Origin: BD2-11 clade cluster bacterium bin43
Lineage (GTDB): Bacteria > Gemmatimonadota > Gemmatimonadetes > Longimicrobiales > Gaopeijiaceae
Direction: 5' to 3'
Assembly: GCA_002238605.1 (NCBI GenBank)
Contig: MPMR01000019.1
Coordinates: 1-64,000, forward strand
DNA length: 64,000 bases
The translations under genes and the position numbers were made by a program. This document shows, one piece after another, positions 8,638 through 17,993 of the stretch. Position 1 is the first letter of the stretch. Each line of letters opens with the position of its first letter. The notes beneath the pieces were generated by a model. That model saw only the letters and a list, made by a program, of their open reading frames with translations, was not told the origin of the DNA and made no database searches.

Positions 8638-10869
8638 TCAGCCGTTTGCGCCCACCTCCGAATGCAGTTGCAGCACCGGACCCTGGTCCCGCTCCAGCGC
8701 GCTGCCCCGTCCGGACAGGCTGGGGTTGTTCATGAAGTAGTCGTGGGCGCTGAATGCCCGCTTCCCGTCCGGTGCCCGGCTGTAGGACCCGTCGGCGGCC
8801 AGGCGCCAGCTGTTCTCGGTGTCCTTCAGGTTCGCGACCATGATCTCGTCGAGGATCTGGCGGTGCACCGTCGGGTTTGTGACCGGAACCAGAAGCTCCA
8901 CGCGCCGGTCCAGATTGCGCGGCATCCAGTCCGCCGATGAGATGAACACCTTCGCCCGCTCCGAGGGCAGTTGCGCCCCGCCCCCCACGCACACGATGCG
9001 CGAGTGCTCCAGGAACCGGCCCACCATGCTGGTCACCGTGATGTTCTCGGAGAGTCCGGGGACACCGGGGCGCAGACAGCAGATGCCGCGCACGACGAGA
9101 TGGATCCGCACGCCCGCGCGCGACGCGTCGTATAATGCGTCGATGACTCCGCTGTCCAGCAGGGAGTTCATCTTGGCCCAGATGTCCGCGGGCTCTCCCC
9201 GGCGCGCGCGCTCGGTCTCGCCGGCGATGAGCTCGAGCAGCGTGCTGCGCAGGGTGAAGGGCGCGATCGCAAGCTGATCGAGGCCTTCCGGACGCGCATA
9301 GCCGGTCATGAAGTTGAAGGCCCGCGCGGCGTCGCGCGCCAGCGCCGGGTCGCAGGTGAAGTACGAGAGGTCGGTGTAGATCTTGGCGGTGACCGGGTGG
9401 TAGTTCCCCGTCCCGAAGTGGACGTAGGAGCGCAGGGAGCCACCTTCCCGCCGCACCACCAGCGAGATCTTGGCGTGCGTCTTCAGTTCCGCCACCCCGA
9501 AGACGACGTGCACCCCGGCGCGCTCCATCCCCCGCGCGAAGGCGATGTTGGCCGCCTCGTCGAAGCGGGCCTTCAGCTCGACCAGCGCGGTCACGTTCTT
9601 TCCCGCCTCGGCCGCCTCGATCAGCGCCGTCACGATGGGAGAGTCCTGGCTTGTCCGGTACAGCGTCTGCTTGATGGCGATCACGGCCGGGTCCTCGCCT
9701 GCCTGGCGCAGCAGCTGCACCACCACGTCGAAGCTCTCGTAGGGGTGGTGCACGAGGATGTCCTTCATGCGGATGGCGGCGAAGCAATCCCCTCCGAAGT
9801 CGCGGATCCGCTCCGGGAAGCGCGCGTTGTAGGGCGGGAAGACGAGATCCGGACGATCGTCCCCGATGAGCTGCGCCGTGTCGCCCAGCCCCAGCAGGTC
9901 GCCCTCGCGGAAGATGTCGCCTGGGCCGACGTCCAGCTCGCGCATCAGGAAGCGCTGCATGGCCCCGGACATGCCGCGCGACACCCTCAGGTGAATGACA
10001 CGGCCCCTGCGCCGGCGCTTGAGCGCGGACTCGAATTCCAGCAGCAGATCCTCGGCCTCGTCCTCGATCTCCACGTCGCTGTCGCGGATCACGCGGAAAT
10101 ACCCGGTCTCCCTGACGGCGAAGCCCGGGAAGAGGCTGTCCAGGTTCATCCCGAGCAGTTCCTCCAGACGAATGAAGCGGTGCGTCTCCCCGGGAACGGC
10201 GATGAAGCGGTCGATCTGGGTTGGAAGCGGCAGCAGCGCATGCATCTCGGTGCCGTCGCGCGGGCGCGCCAGCGACAGCACCATCGCGTAGCCGGTATTG
10301 GGGATGAAGGGAAAGGGATGGGCCGGGTCGACGGCCAGCGGGGTGAGCACCTGAAAGATCTGCTCGTCGAAGTAGGCATCCAGGGCGGATCGGGCGGCGG
10401 CGCTCAGTTCGCTCGGATGCGCGATGACGATGCCCACGCCGCGGAGCTCGTCACGTATTTCGCGCCATCGCTGCTGCTGGCGCATCATCAGCGCCCTGGC
10501 GCGGCGGTCAATGGCCCCGAGCTGCTGCGCCGGCGTCATGCCCTCGGGGGTCGTGGTCGAGATGCCGGCGTCCACCTGGGCCTTCAGCCCCGCCACGCGC
10601 ACCATGTAGAACTCGTCGAGGTTGGTGGCGGAGATGGAGAGGAAGCGCAGCCGCTCCAACAGCGGATGGCGGGAGCTCGAGGACTCCGCCAGCACGCGCT
10701 CGTTGAACGCCAGCCACGAGAGCTCCCGGTTGATGAAGCGCTCGGGGGCGTCGGGCGTCAGGCTCTCGGCTGCTGCTGCCTGGGTCACGCGGATCGACTC
10801 CGGCAACGGGGACACGAAACGCCGCCCGCCGGTCCCGGCCGGTGCGGCGCATGTCGAAGACTGTACCAT
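8638..10869 (-). CDS. ppk: Polyphosphate kinase (PPK1)
   Basis: This 743-residue enzyme reversibly transfers the gamma-phosphate of ATP to inorganic polyphosphate. The N-terminal domain starts with the typical [18 protein letters not shown] segment. The middle and C-terminal phospholipase-D-like domains carry [26 protein letters not shown], the autophosphorylated His465 in [21 protein letters not shown] and the C-terminal [17 protein letters not shown]. Length matches the family. The chosen ATG has only a weak GAAAG before it; a start some 25-30 codons in is possible. It is monocistronic and converges on the hydrolase gene. Phosphate storage fits with the PhoB/PhoR-like pair at 26.5-29.1 kb, but no direct link is visible. 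Confidence 0.95.
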   Translation of the reverse strand: MVQSSTCAAPAGTGGRRFVSPLPESIRVTQAAAAESLTPDAPERFINRELSWLAFNERVLAESSSSRHPLLERLRFLSISATNLDEFYMVRVAGLKAQVDAGISTTTPEGMTPAQQLGAIDRRARALMMRQQQRWREIRDELRGVGIVIAHPSELSAAARSALDAYFDEQIFQVLTPLAVDPAHPFPFIPNTGYAMVLSLARPRDGTEMHALLPLPTQIDRFIAVPGETHRFIRLEELLGMNLDSLFPGFAVRETGYFRVIRDSDVEIEDEAEDLLLEFESALKRRRRGRVIHLRVSRGMSGAMQRFLMRELDVGPGDIFREGDLLGLGDTAQLIGDDRPDLVFPPYNARFPERIRDFGGDCFAAIRMKDILVHHPYESFDVVVQLLRQAGEDPAVIAIKQTLYRTSQDSPIVTALIEAAEAGKNVTALVELKARFDEAANIAFARGMERAGVHVVFGVAELKTHAKISLVVRREGGSLRSYVHFGTGNYHPVTAKIYTDLSYFTCDPALARDAARAFNFMTGYARPEGLDQLAIAPFTLRSTLLELIAGETERARRGEPADIWAKMNSLLDSGVIDALYDASRAGVRIHLVVRGICCLRPGVPGLSENITVTSMVGRFLEHSRIVCVGGGAQLPSERAKVFISSADWMPRNLDRRVELLVPVTNPTVHRQILDEIMVANLKDTENSWRLAADGSYSRAPDGKRAFSAHDYFMNNPSLSGRGSALERDQGPVLQLHSEVGANG

Positions 10870-10951
10870 TCTTTCACTTCGGCGGGCGCGTCAAGGTTCC
10901 CCGCGCGGCTCATTGCCGGTCCAAGCGTCTCCGCCGTCTCCCCGGATTGCG

Positions 10952-10967
10952 TAAAATACGTATTTTA
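10952..10967. promoter_or_regulatory. Toxin-antitoxin operator/promoter palindrome
   Basis: TAAAATACGTATTTTA is a perfect 16-bp palindrome just before the antitoxin gene, followed by a third half-site (GTATTTT). Its AT-richness stands out from its surroundings and includes a -10-like TAAAAT. Antitoxins of this kind usually bind such sites to autoregulate, so this is the expected operator. Confidence 0.65.
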
Positions 10968-10981
10968 TGTATTTTGAGGGC

Positions 10982-11287
10982 ATGTCCAGGCCATCGACCG
11001 CTTCTTCCGACAGCCGCGCCGTCAGCGCCACGTACGCGGCAAGGAACTTCGCCTCCCTGGTCAACCGGGTGCGCGAGGAGGGCGCGGCCTACGTGGTCGA
11101 GCGCAGTGGCAAGCCGGTCGCGGAAATCGGTCCGGTGAAGGATCGCGTCGTCACCCTGCGGGAATTCGCCGCGCTTGTCCGCGCAGCCGGCCGGCGGCCT
11201 GCCGACGAGGAATACCTGAGGGCGGTCGAAGAGGGCATTGCATTCCTCAACCGGGCCGAGGTGCCGGAGAGCCGATGGGACTCCTGA
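10982..11287 (+). CDS. Phd/YefM-type antitoxin
   Basis: This short protein (101 residues from ATG 10982, 106 from ATG 10967) has the Phd/YefM N-terminal fold: VSATYAARNFASLVNRVREEG, then VVERSGKPVAEIGPV. The C-terminal half should wrap around and inhibit the toxin. It overlaps the downstream PIN-domain toxin by 13 nt, so translation is coupled. The start is uncertain because the GAGGG before ATG 10982 is very close and the earlier ATG lies inside the palindrome. Confidence 0.85.
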   Translation: MSRPSTASSDSRAVSATYAARNFASLVNRVREEGAAYVVERSGKPVAEIGPVKDRVVTLREFAALVRAAGRRPADEEYLRAVEEGIAFLNRAEVPESRWDS

Positions 11288-11676
11288 TCGACTCGAGCGT
11301 GCTGATCGCGGTGGAACGCGGCCAGCTGAAGGCGGATGCCGTTCTGGCGGCAGCCCGGTCGGACGAGCCCGTGGCGATCGCGGCCATTACCGCCTCCGAG
11401 CTGCTCCACGGCGTCCACCGGCTGGGAGGGGCGCGGCGCGTCCGGGCCGAGCACATGGTCTCCGGATGGCTCGATGCGCTTCCGGTGATTCCCTTCGATC
11501 CCGGCGTAGCCCGCGTCCATGCGACCCTGGCGGCTCAGCACAGGCGCCGCGGGAGACGGGTCGGAAGCCATGACCTGATGATCGCAGCCACGGCGGTGCA
11601 CCTGGACTACCGGGTGGCCACCCGGGACCGCCGCAGCTTTGCCCGCGTCGACGGGCTGGCGGTGGAGTACTGGTAG
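11275..11676 (+). CDS. PIN-domain toxin (VapC-like ribonuclease)
   Basis: This 133-residue PIN-domain protein is the toxin of a type II pair and would cleave specific RNAs with Mg2+. Acidic residues in the right order are Asp6 (LIDSSVLI), Glu42 (TASELLHGV), Asp100 (GSHDLMIAATA) and Asp118 (ATRDRRSF). All are present, so it should be active. It overlaps the antitoxin's end. No recombinase or plasmid gene is next to the pair. Confidence 0.9.
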   Translation: MGLLIDSSVLIAVERGQLKADAVLAAARSDEPVAIAAITASELLHGVHRLGGARRVRAEHMVSGWLDALPVIPFDPGVARVHATLAAQHRRRGRRVGSHDLMIAATAVHLDYRVATRDRRSFARVDGLAVEYW

Positions 11677-11748
11677 GGGCGAGGGCGATTCGGGCTCCCG
11701 CCTGGAACCGGGGCGGCGGACCGGGAAGAGCGACCGGACGGGGCGCCG

Positions 11749-12987
11749 TCAGCGGAGGTGAACCCGGAAGTCCTTGAGCCAGAGTTCGCCCGCGCCGCTG
11801 ATCGTCTCGTTGCCGAACTCGATCGCGGTCAGGTAGTGGTGGGCGGGGAGATGGCCCCTGTCGACCAGGTAGCGGAAGAGGGAGAGCAGGTCGAGGGAAC
11901 CGACCAGCAGGTCCCTGTGCCGGACCAGAGCCATGTAATCGGCGACCAGCTCCCGGTCCCCGTCGGCGTTCGGCCAGACTCTGTCCGGCCAGTGGTACAA
12001 ATCCCACAGGACGCCCTCGATCCTGACCGGGCCGACATAGTACTCCTGTCCGGCCGGCCGGAAGTCATGGTCCAGCCAGATCATCACTTCGTGTGAGATG
12101 CCGGAGACGCTGGGCGGATCGTCGCGCGTGATCCAGAAGTCGAACGCGAGGTTGTACGTGCCCTCGACGGTGAGGTAGGCCTCGTAGTCGACCTCGAGGG
12201 CCTCGATGGCGTCGATTCGGCGTGGAAGCTCCGGCGTGGTCGAGCGCGGATGCCAGGGCTTGTGCCCGTAGATCAGCTCCGGGTAGGCCTTGACCTGCCC
12301 CCTCCTCGTCGGCCATCGCCAACGCCAGCCGTATTCCACCCTCTCGACCAGCCCGGGCAGGGTCCGCCGCATGATGCACTGCTCGTAGTCTCTCGTGTCC
12401 TGTCGGTTCCAGACATTGTTGAAGTAGGAGTAGTCGCCCACGAACCACTCCTCCCACCCCCGGCAGGCGATGACTTCCGGCGGCACGGGCGTGGGATCCG
12501 CGGGGAGAGGCGTGGCGTCGAAGGGTGCGGGTCCGGGGATGGTCACCGGGGCGGTCCCCGCCATGGAACCCGTCGCCGCCGTGATCGTCGCGTGTCCCTT
12601 TCCTGCTGCCTGCACGACGCCCGCCGAATCGACCGTCGCCACCGACGGGTCGCTCGACTCCCATGTGAAGGAGACATCCGCAACCCGGTGACCGGTTGCG
12701 TCCGCCGCTGCCGCTACCAGCCGCACCGTGTCCCCGATCGCCGGCAGCGTTACCGCGGCGGGGGAGAGGACGATGCTCGCGGGCCCGGTCGATGGCGGTG
12801 CTATCGCCGGGTCGTCCGCTCCGCAACCAGCCAGGCCCGGAACGACGATCGCCGCGAGCAGGATGACCGCCACGGCGCGGGACGGCCGGCTCGCGGAGCG
12901 GCTCGCCGACCCGAACGGACGGGTCCGGGCGCGTTGCTTCGGACGACCGCCCGCTTGGGGCGCGCCCGTGATCAGGTGTGCCGGCAT
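11749..12987 (-). CDS. Lipoprotein with Ig-like (BIG2) and GH12-like glucanase domain
   Basis: This protein of about 412 residues is a probable exported lipoprotein: hydrophobic run AVAVILLAAIVV, then lipobox LAGC with Cys55. Residues about 70-150 form a BIG2-type Ig-like domain (FTWESSDPSVATVDSAGVVQ). The rest matches glycoside hydrolase family 12 in layout: YSYFNNVWN, YPELIYG, YNLAFDFWI, HEVMIWLD with probable nucleophile Glu300, and IEFGNETISGAGELW with probable acid/base Glu394. Such enzymes cleave beta-1,4-glucans or xyloglucan. The start is uncertain because the N-terminal basic stretch is unusually long (about 38 residues from ATG 12987). It stands alone, divergent from the radical SAM gene. 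Confidence 0.75.
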   Translation of the reverse strand: MPAHLITGAPQAGGRPKQRARTRPFGSASRSASRPSRAVAVILLAAIVVPGLAGCGADDPAIAPPSTGPASIVLSPAAVTLPAIGDTVRLVAAAADATGHRVADVSFTWESSDPSVATVDSAGVVQAAGKGHATITAATGSMAGTAPVTIPGPAPFDATPLPADPTPVPPEVIACRGWEEWFVGDYSYFNNVWNRQDTRDYEQCIMRRTLPGLVERVEYGWRWRWPTRRGQVKAYPELIYGHKPWHPRSTTPELPRRIDAIEALEVDYEAYLTVEGTYNLAFDFWITRDDPPSVSGISHEVMIWLDHDFRPAGQEYYVGPVRIEGVLWDLYHWPDRVWPNADGDRELVADYMALVRHRDLLVGSLDLLSLFRYLVDRGHLPAHHYLTAIEFGNETISGAGELWLKDFRVHLR

Positions 12988-13187
12988 TCGTGGTGCTCTC
13001 AGTCGTGACTCCCGGCGGAGCCATGCGCCGCTCCGCGCGACTCCCGGGTATACTGTGGGCCGATTCTCCTCTAACAACACCCGCGGGCCCGTTTATTGCC
13101 ATGGAAGTCCCCGGCTGGCGCGTGTCCCCGCGGCATGCGCTAGATTCAGCGCACGGACAGGGCGGTCCGAGGAGCTCCGCATCATCG

Positions 13188-14159
13188 ATGAAAGACCTGA
13201 ACATCCTTCCCGGCGCGGCCACCGCCGCCAACGGCCCTGGCGGTGGTCGGCCGACGGCTCTGCCGCGCGTCGCCGAGTCGCCTCCGCAGGTGCCGCTGCG
13301 GGCCCTGGACCAGCTTTGGTTCCAGGTGAGCGGCACGGTGTGCAACCTGCGCTGCCGGCACTGCTTCATCTCGTGCAGCCCGGACAACCATTCGTTCTGG
13401 TTCATGACCCGCGGCCAGGTCGCCGCGGCCCTCGTAGAGTCCGTCCCGCTGGGGGTGAAGGAGTACTACTTCACCGGCGGCGAGCCCTTCATGAATCACG
13501 AGATGTGCGGCATTCTCGAGGATACGCTGGAGCTGGGTCCGGCCACCGTGCTGACCAACGCGACCCTCCTGCCCGAGCGAACGGTGCACGAGCTGGGCCG
13601 GCTGGCGGCCGGATCGCCCTATTCCCTGGAGCTGAGGGTGAGCCTGGACGGGGTCACCGCGGAGATGAACGACGCCATCCGCGGAGAGGGAACCTTCGCG
13701 CGCTGCATCGAGGGGGTGCGGCGGCTGGTGGGCGCGGGGTTCCTGCCCATCATCACCGCCATGCAGAGCTGGCCGGACGCCGGGACCGGACGCATCCTGG
13801 GCGACTTTCGCGAGCTCCTGGCGGGCATCGGCTACGACCGCCCCCGGCTGAAGATCATCCCGCCGCTGCTCATCGGCGAGGAAGCGCGGCGCACCCGCGG
13901 GTACGCGCCGTCGATGCGGGTCACGCACGAGATGCTGCACGGCTTCGATGTCGATCAGCTTTTGTGCACGCGCGCGCGCTTGGTCACGGCGGCCGGGGTC
14001 CAGGTCTGTCCCATCCTGCTCGACTATCCGGACGCGCGTCTGGGCGACACCCTCGGCGAAGCGGTGGCGCGGCCTGCGTCGCTGTCCGAACAGGCCTGCT
14101 ACACCTGCTACCTGAACGGGTCGATCTGTGCCAACACGGCGGCGGCCAGCGACTTCTAG
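13188..14159 (+). CDS. Radical SAM protein with SPASM-like C-terminal cysteines
   Basis: This 323-residue enzyme would use a 4Fe-4S cluster and S-adenosylmethionine. The CxxxCxxC motif is Cys52, Cys56, Cys59 (CNLRCRHC), and a further Cys63 follows at once (CFISC). YFTGGEPFMN is the GGE motif, and LRVSLDG is a typical strand. The C-terminal part has a Cys before RARLVTAAGVQVC and then ACYTCYLNGSICAN, which could ligate an auxiliary cluster. ATG 13188 is the start nearest the conserved part, with GAGGAG upstream at a rather long distance. No sulfatase, small peptide or cofactor gene adjoins it, so the substrate cannot be told. Confidence 0.88.
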   Translation: MKDLNILPGAATAANGPGGGRPTALPRVAESPPQVPLRALDQLWFQVSGTVCNLRCRHCFISCSPDNHSFWFMTRGQVAAALVESVPLGVKEYYFTGGEPFMNHEMCGILEDTLELGPATVLTNATLLPERTVHELGRLAAGSPYSLELRVSLDGVTAEMNDAIRGEGTFARCIEGVRRLVGAGFLPIITAMQSWPDAGTGRILGDFRELLAGIGYDRPRLKIIPPLLIGEEARRTRGYAPSMRVTHEMLHGFDVDQLLCTRARLVTAAGVQVCPILLDYPDARLGDTLGEAVARPASLSEQACYTCYLNGSICANTAAASDF

Positions 14160-14399
14160 AGCGGTGACGCCAAGCTCGATGTCCCCCCAGCGGCCCGGCT
14201 TGGATCCGGTGATGATGCCGACCCATTTCTCCTGAGCCCGACAGACCCCGCGTCATGCTCCTCGGCCAGCGGGTACCGCCCCGTGGAGGAGAAGCGCAGA
14301 GCCGGTTAGATTCTCCATGCCGGTCCGGGTTGAGCGAAGCCGGAACCCTGGGCTGGTGCGCCGCCCCACGAGGAGGTCATTCCGGCGAAGGTAGAGCCC

Positions 14400-15776
14400 A
14401 TGCAAGTGCCCGAACAGTTGAGACAAGTCGCGGAGGAAGTCGAACGCACCGGCCAGCCCGTCCGCAGAAAGGCGCGGACCTTGTTGGGGTGGTTTGGTCA
14501 CCAGCGCCGAGGGGAGATCGTGGACCAGAAGATCAGAGAGGCCCTGAAGGCGACTGGGTTGCGGACTGAACCCGAATTCGACGACCGTGACACGGTGGTG
14601 TTGGATGATTTCCTGTCGTTGACGGCGGATGCTCATCGCCCGAAGGCGCAGTTGGGTAGCGACGCGAGCGATTCGAGCGTGGAGAAGCCTCCGGATCCGG
14701 TTGAAGAGAAAGAGATCGAGGGCCTGGGAGAGGGCGGGTCATGGGGGGACTATCCGATCGATGATCTGCTGATCAGGCAGGAGACTCGTACGATCTACGA
14801 AGTGGTGCGGCGAATCAACAAGGGCTTCTACGTCATGAACCCGGACTTCCAACGCGACCTCGTCTGGGAGGAAGCTCAGCAGAGTAAGTTGATCGAATCG
14901 GTTATAATGCGGATCCCGCTTCCTGTATTCTATCTCGCCGAAGACGAGCAGGGTAGAATGGTGGTGGTTGACGGCCTCCAGCGACTGTCCACGTTCCGCA
15001 AGTTTCTTAAGGACGAACTCGTGCTGCGACTATCCCATCAACAGGAGTTGGAAGGAAAGAGATTCTCTAACCTGAGCCCCAAGCTCCAGAATCGCGTCGA
15101 GGACTGCAATCTCATATTCTATATCATTGACTCCAAAGTAGCAGAGAGCGCCCGCCTGGATATCTTCGAACGGGTCAATAGCGGCGTTCCCCTTACGAGA
15201 CAACAGATGCGCAACTCTCTCTATATGGGGCGGGCGACTCGTTTCTTGAGGAAGGAAGCGGAGACCGAGATCTTTCTCGGAGCCACAGGTCGCAGCCTCA
15301 AATCCAAGACCATGCGAGACCGCGAATTTGTGAATCGATTCTGCGCGTTTCGGCTTTTGGGTGTCGATGAATACCGTGGCGACATGGATCGGTACTTGGC
15401 GACGTGTCTCCTTCGGATGAACAAAATGGCACACCAGGATCTCGATGCCTTGGGCACCGACTTCCGCCGCGGATTGACCAACAATCTCCTGTTGTTCCGA
15501 AGGCACGCATTCCGGAAGCACGCTCCGCGTCAGAACTCTCGCAGTGTTCTGAATGCATCGCTTTGGGATGTCATGTCAACTGGACTTTCGCGGTATTCGG
15601 AGGATCACATTCGAAGGGATTCCGCTGCGCTGCTCAAGGCCTTCTACGGCCTGTTGGCAAGTGAGGAGTTCAACACCGCCATCACGTACGCTACCAACGA
15701 CCAGAAGAGAGTGCGAGCGAGGTTTGAGATGACCGAGGCAATGTTCCGGGAGGTGCTGGGTGCTCACACGGCTTGA
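14400..15776 (+). CDS. DUF262 (ParB-like fold) protein, probable defence component
   Basis: This 458-residue protein is the first gene of a tight three-gene operon. Residues about 25-60 (RTLLGWFGHQRRGEIV ... LRTEPEF) look like a small helical N-terminal module seen in some other defence proteins, from memory. After an acidic linker, the DUF262 core spans about residues 125-270: YVMNPDFQRDLVWEEAQQS, PVFYLAEDEQG, VVVDGLQRLST (Asp191-Arg195; DGQQR in many relatives) and FERVNSGVPLTRQQMRNSLY. DUF262 proteins include GmrSD-type restriction enzymes and use nucleotides or cut DNA. The gene overlaps the ATPase by 17 nt. Its base composition is much less GC-rich (the lines 15061-15180 are about 49% GC by count), which suggests horizontal origin. 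Confidence 0.88.
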   Translation: MQVPEQLRQVAEEVERTGQPVRRKARTLLGWFGHQRRGEIVDQKIREALKATGLRTEPEFDDRDTVVLDDFLSLTADAHRPKAQLGSDASDSSVEKPPDPVEEKEIEGLGEGGSWGDYPIDDLLIRQETRTIYEVVRRINKGFYVMNPDFQRDLVWEEAQQSKLIESVIMRIPLPVFYLAEDEQGRMVVVDGLQRLSTFRKFLKDELVLRLSHQQELEGKRFSNLSPKLQNRVEDCNLIFYIIDSKVAESARLDIFERVNSGVPLTRQQMRNSLYMGRATRFLRKEAETEIFLGATGRSLKSKTMRDREFVNRFCAFRLLGVDEYRGDMDRYLATCLLRMNKMAHQDLDALGTDFRRGLTNNLLLFRRHAFRKHAPRQNSRSVLNASLWDVMSTGLSRYSEDHIRRDSAALLKAFYGLLASEEFNTAITYATNDQKRVRARFEMTEAMFREVLGAHTA

Positions 15777-16896
15777 CCTCCGGCATTTCAAGTGCTTCGA
15801 GCGGTTGCAGTTGCCGCTCGGCCCACTCACGCTACTGTCGGGTACCAATGCATCGGGAAAATCGTCGGTCATGCACGCGCTCGCCCTTCTCCATCAGACG
15901 ATTCGCGAACACGAGTGGTCCACGCGCCTCATGCTAAACGGTGTGACCGTGCGGCTTGGCATCGCGTTGGATGTGATCGACCAAGAATACGGCCGTCGAG
16001 AGTTCGCACTCGGCTTGGTGGACGGAGAGACGCGCTATCTGTGGCGGTTTCGCGGAGAACGGCACGAGATGTCGATGGCCGTCAGCTATGTCAATGTGGG
16101 CGGAGAGGAACGGCGAGATCCCGACGCTCTGCATCGCTTGATGCCTAGGGGCTGGGGGGGGGAGGCGTTGGCTCGGCGGTTGGAAGGCCTTAGCTACCTG
16201 ACGGCCGAACGACTGGGGCCGAGGGAAGTCTACGCCCTGGAAGACCCACAGATGACGCCGGTTGTGGGGCCTCGCGGGGAGCATGCCGTGAGCTTGCTCC
16301 ACTCGGGCGGGGACGAGACGGTTCTCCCTGGATTGCGCTTGAAAGATGCTCTGCCTACACGGCTTCACCAAGTCACTAGGCGGATGGAGCAGTTCTTCCC
16401 AGGTTGCGGGTTGGAGATCAGGAGGATTCCGCACGCGAACGCCGTGACCTTGGGACTGAGAACGTCCAAGGGCACCAGCTTCCATCGTCCGATCCACACC
16501 GGGTTTGGGCTGACGCAAGTGTTGCCGCTCTTGGTCGCTGCCGTTTCCGCTGGCCCGGAAGACCTCCTCCTAGTCGAGAATCCTGAGGTGCACCTCCATC
16601 CGTCCGGACAAGCGGCCATGGGCGAGTTCTTGGCGGAGGTCGCTGCTGCAGGGGTTCAGGTGTTGGCTGAGACGCACAGCGATCATGTCCTCAATGGAGT
16701 ACGCCGGGCAGTCAAGAACGGAATTCTTCCGCCCGACGATGCCGTGCTTCACTTCTTCCGGCCCCGAGGGGGGGCAGGTGACGACGGATCACAGGTCGAG
16801 AGTCCGGGGCTCGATGCGCAGGGGCGCGTGGATGCGTGGCCGGAGGGCTTCTTCGATCAGTTCGACAAAGATATGAACTATTTCGCCGGCTGGTGA
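15760..16896 (+). CDS. DUF3696/AAA_21-type ATPase, probable defence component
   Basis: This 378-residue ABC/SMC-like ATPase starts at a GTG inside the DUF262 gene. Walker A is GTNASGKSS with Lys34. The signature region is HTGFGLTQVLPLLVA. Walker B is LLLVENPEVHLHP (Glu273, Glu276) and the H-loop region is LAETHSDH. The C-terminal WPEGFFDQFDKD segment is typical of DUF3696 proteins. Such ATPases often act as sensors or motors paired with an effector in anti-phage operons. It is cytosolic, and translation is coupled to DUF262. It lies 6 nt upstream of the third gene. Confidence 0.9.
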   Translation: MLTRLDLRHFKCFERLQLPLGPLTLLSGTNASGKSSVMHALALLHQTIREHEWSTRLMLNGVTVRLGIALDVIDQEYGRREFALGLVDGETRYLWRFRGERHEMSMAVSYVNVGGEERRDPDALHRLMPRGWGGEALARRLEGLSYLTAERLGPREVYALEDPQMTPVVGPRGEHAVSLLHSGGDETVLPGLRLKDALPTRLHQVTRRMEQFFPGCGLEIRRIPHANAVTLGLRTSKGTSFHRPIHTGFGLTQVLPLLVAAVSAGPEDLLLVENPEVHLHPSGQAAMGEFLAEVAAAGVQVLAETHSDHVLNGVRRAVKNGILPPDDAVLHFFRPRGGAGDDGSQVESPGLDAQGRVDAWPEGFFDQFDKDMNYFAGW

Positions 16897-16902
16897 CCGG
16901 GA

Positions 16903-17862
16903 GTGGAGATATTCCTTAACGACCAGTCCCTGCACGGACAGTATGTCGACAGGTCTGCGTTCCAGGAATCTCTGGACCAGATCATGGCGATGCGCGCGCT
17001 CGCCAAGCGCTTCGATCGAGATGTCCATTGCCATTGGGCCATTCTGACACGGGACGTGCTCCGAGGTGTCAGTTTGCAGAGAGTGGTAGGCGGGTTGCCG
17101 CGCGACCAACAGCGGGCGGTGATGTGGTGGTTGACCCGAGGAGGTCCATTCTGGTGGAGTGACCGAAGACATGGCGGCGATGACTATCTGGAATCCGAAG
17201 GTGACCTGGTTACCGAGTCGGCCATCGCCGAGGCTGCGTTTCGGATACGTCACGACGTGGAATGCAGTCTGATGAGTTTCACACCTTCGGACTGGAACCA
17301 ATCGCCGGTCGAGGTAACCTGGCGGCGTGAGGCGGAAGGGTTCGATGACGAGAGCGTCGCGGTAGAGAACTTCTGGACGGTCGACAACCTCGAAGAGAGG
17401 CTGGCTCGCGCGATGGCGCCCATCCAGTCCTGGGGCCAGTTACAGCACGTCTCGGAACGACACTTTTCCCGGCTTACTTTTGGCGAGGAGTGTTTCGGTC
17501 CGTTAAGCGCCTTACCTTTTCGCGGGTCAGCAGCGGCCAGGATTCTGGCGCTGCTGCGAATCCTGGACCGGTTTGCCGACGCCTTCAATGCTGATGGCAG
17601 TCGGAGCCGTGAGGGTCACAGGATCTATCGAGACCATTTCACGGGCGAGAACGCCGTGTTCTCGGACTCGTCTCTCACTGAGAAGCGGGAATTCGGGCAA
17701 AGGCTGAGATTCCCCCATCCCGATGAACCCGATGAAGTTCTGCCATGTACCTGGCACGGCAAGGTGCGGGCGATGACGTTGCGAATGCACTTTTCCTGGC
17801 CAGTCCGGTATGGGCAGCCGGTCTACGTGATGTACATCGGGCAGAAGATCACACGGAGGTAA
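16903..17862 (+). CDS. Unknown third protein of DUF262-ATPase operon
   Basis: This 319-residue protein starts at GTG 16903, 6 nt after the ATPase stop. I do not recognise a named domain. It is soluble and has no signal peptide. Conserved-looking stretches are GGPFWWSDRRHGGDDYL, SPVEVTWRR, VENFWTVDNLEE and a C-terminal block with LRFPHPDEP, CTWHGKV, LRMHFSWPV and VMYIGQKITRR. The many His, Trp and Asp residues in these blocks could make a catalytic or nucleic-acid site. From memory, proteins of this kind accompany DUF3696/DUF262 pairs, and Menshen-type anti-phage operons are the first comparison to make; I could not check this. Codon use is AT-richer than in the flanks, as in its operon partners. 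Confidence 0.8.
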   Translation: MEIFLNDQSLHGQYVDRSAFQESLDQIMAMRALAKRFDRDVHCHWAILTRDVLRGVSLQRVVGGLPRDQQRAVMWWLTRGGPFWWSDRRHGGDDYLESEGDLVTESAIAEAAFRIRHDVECSLMSFTPSDWNQSPVEVTWRREAEGFDDESVAVENFWTVDNLEERLARAMAPIQSWGQLQHVSERHFSRLTFGEECFGPLSALPFRGSAAARILALLRILDRFADAFNADGSRSREGHRIYRDHFTGENAVFSDSSLTEKREFGQRLRFPHPDEPDEVLPCTWHGKVRAMTLRMHFSWPVRYGQPVYVMYIGQKITRR

Positions 17863-17993
17863 GGGATTGATCTTGACGCTGGCTACGGCAGCTCCGACCG
17901 ATGCCGAAAGGTCTCAGTGCCCCAGCGCCACGGTGTTGCCAATGCTCCGGCGGCCCCACGGTCAGGATTCCTGCCTCGGCCGGAGCATGTGAC

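Noticed and set aside
14160-14330. Reverse-strand reading with EKWVGIITGSKPGRWGDIE in the gap after the radical SAM gene
   Set aside because: It looks protein-like for about 25 codons, but a stop precedes it and no start or homologous context is visible. It might be a gene remnant, but the support is too thin.
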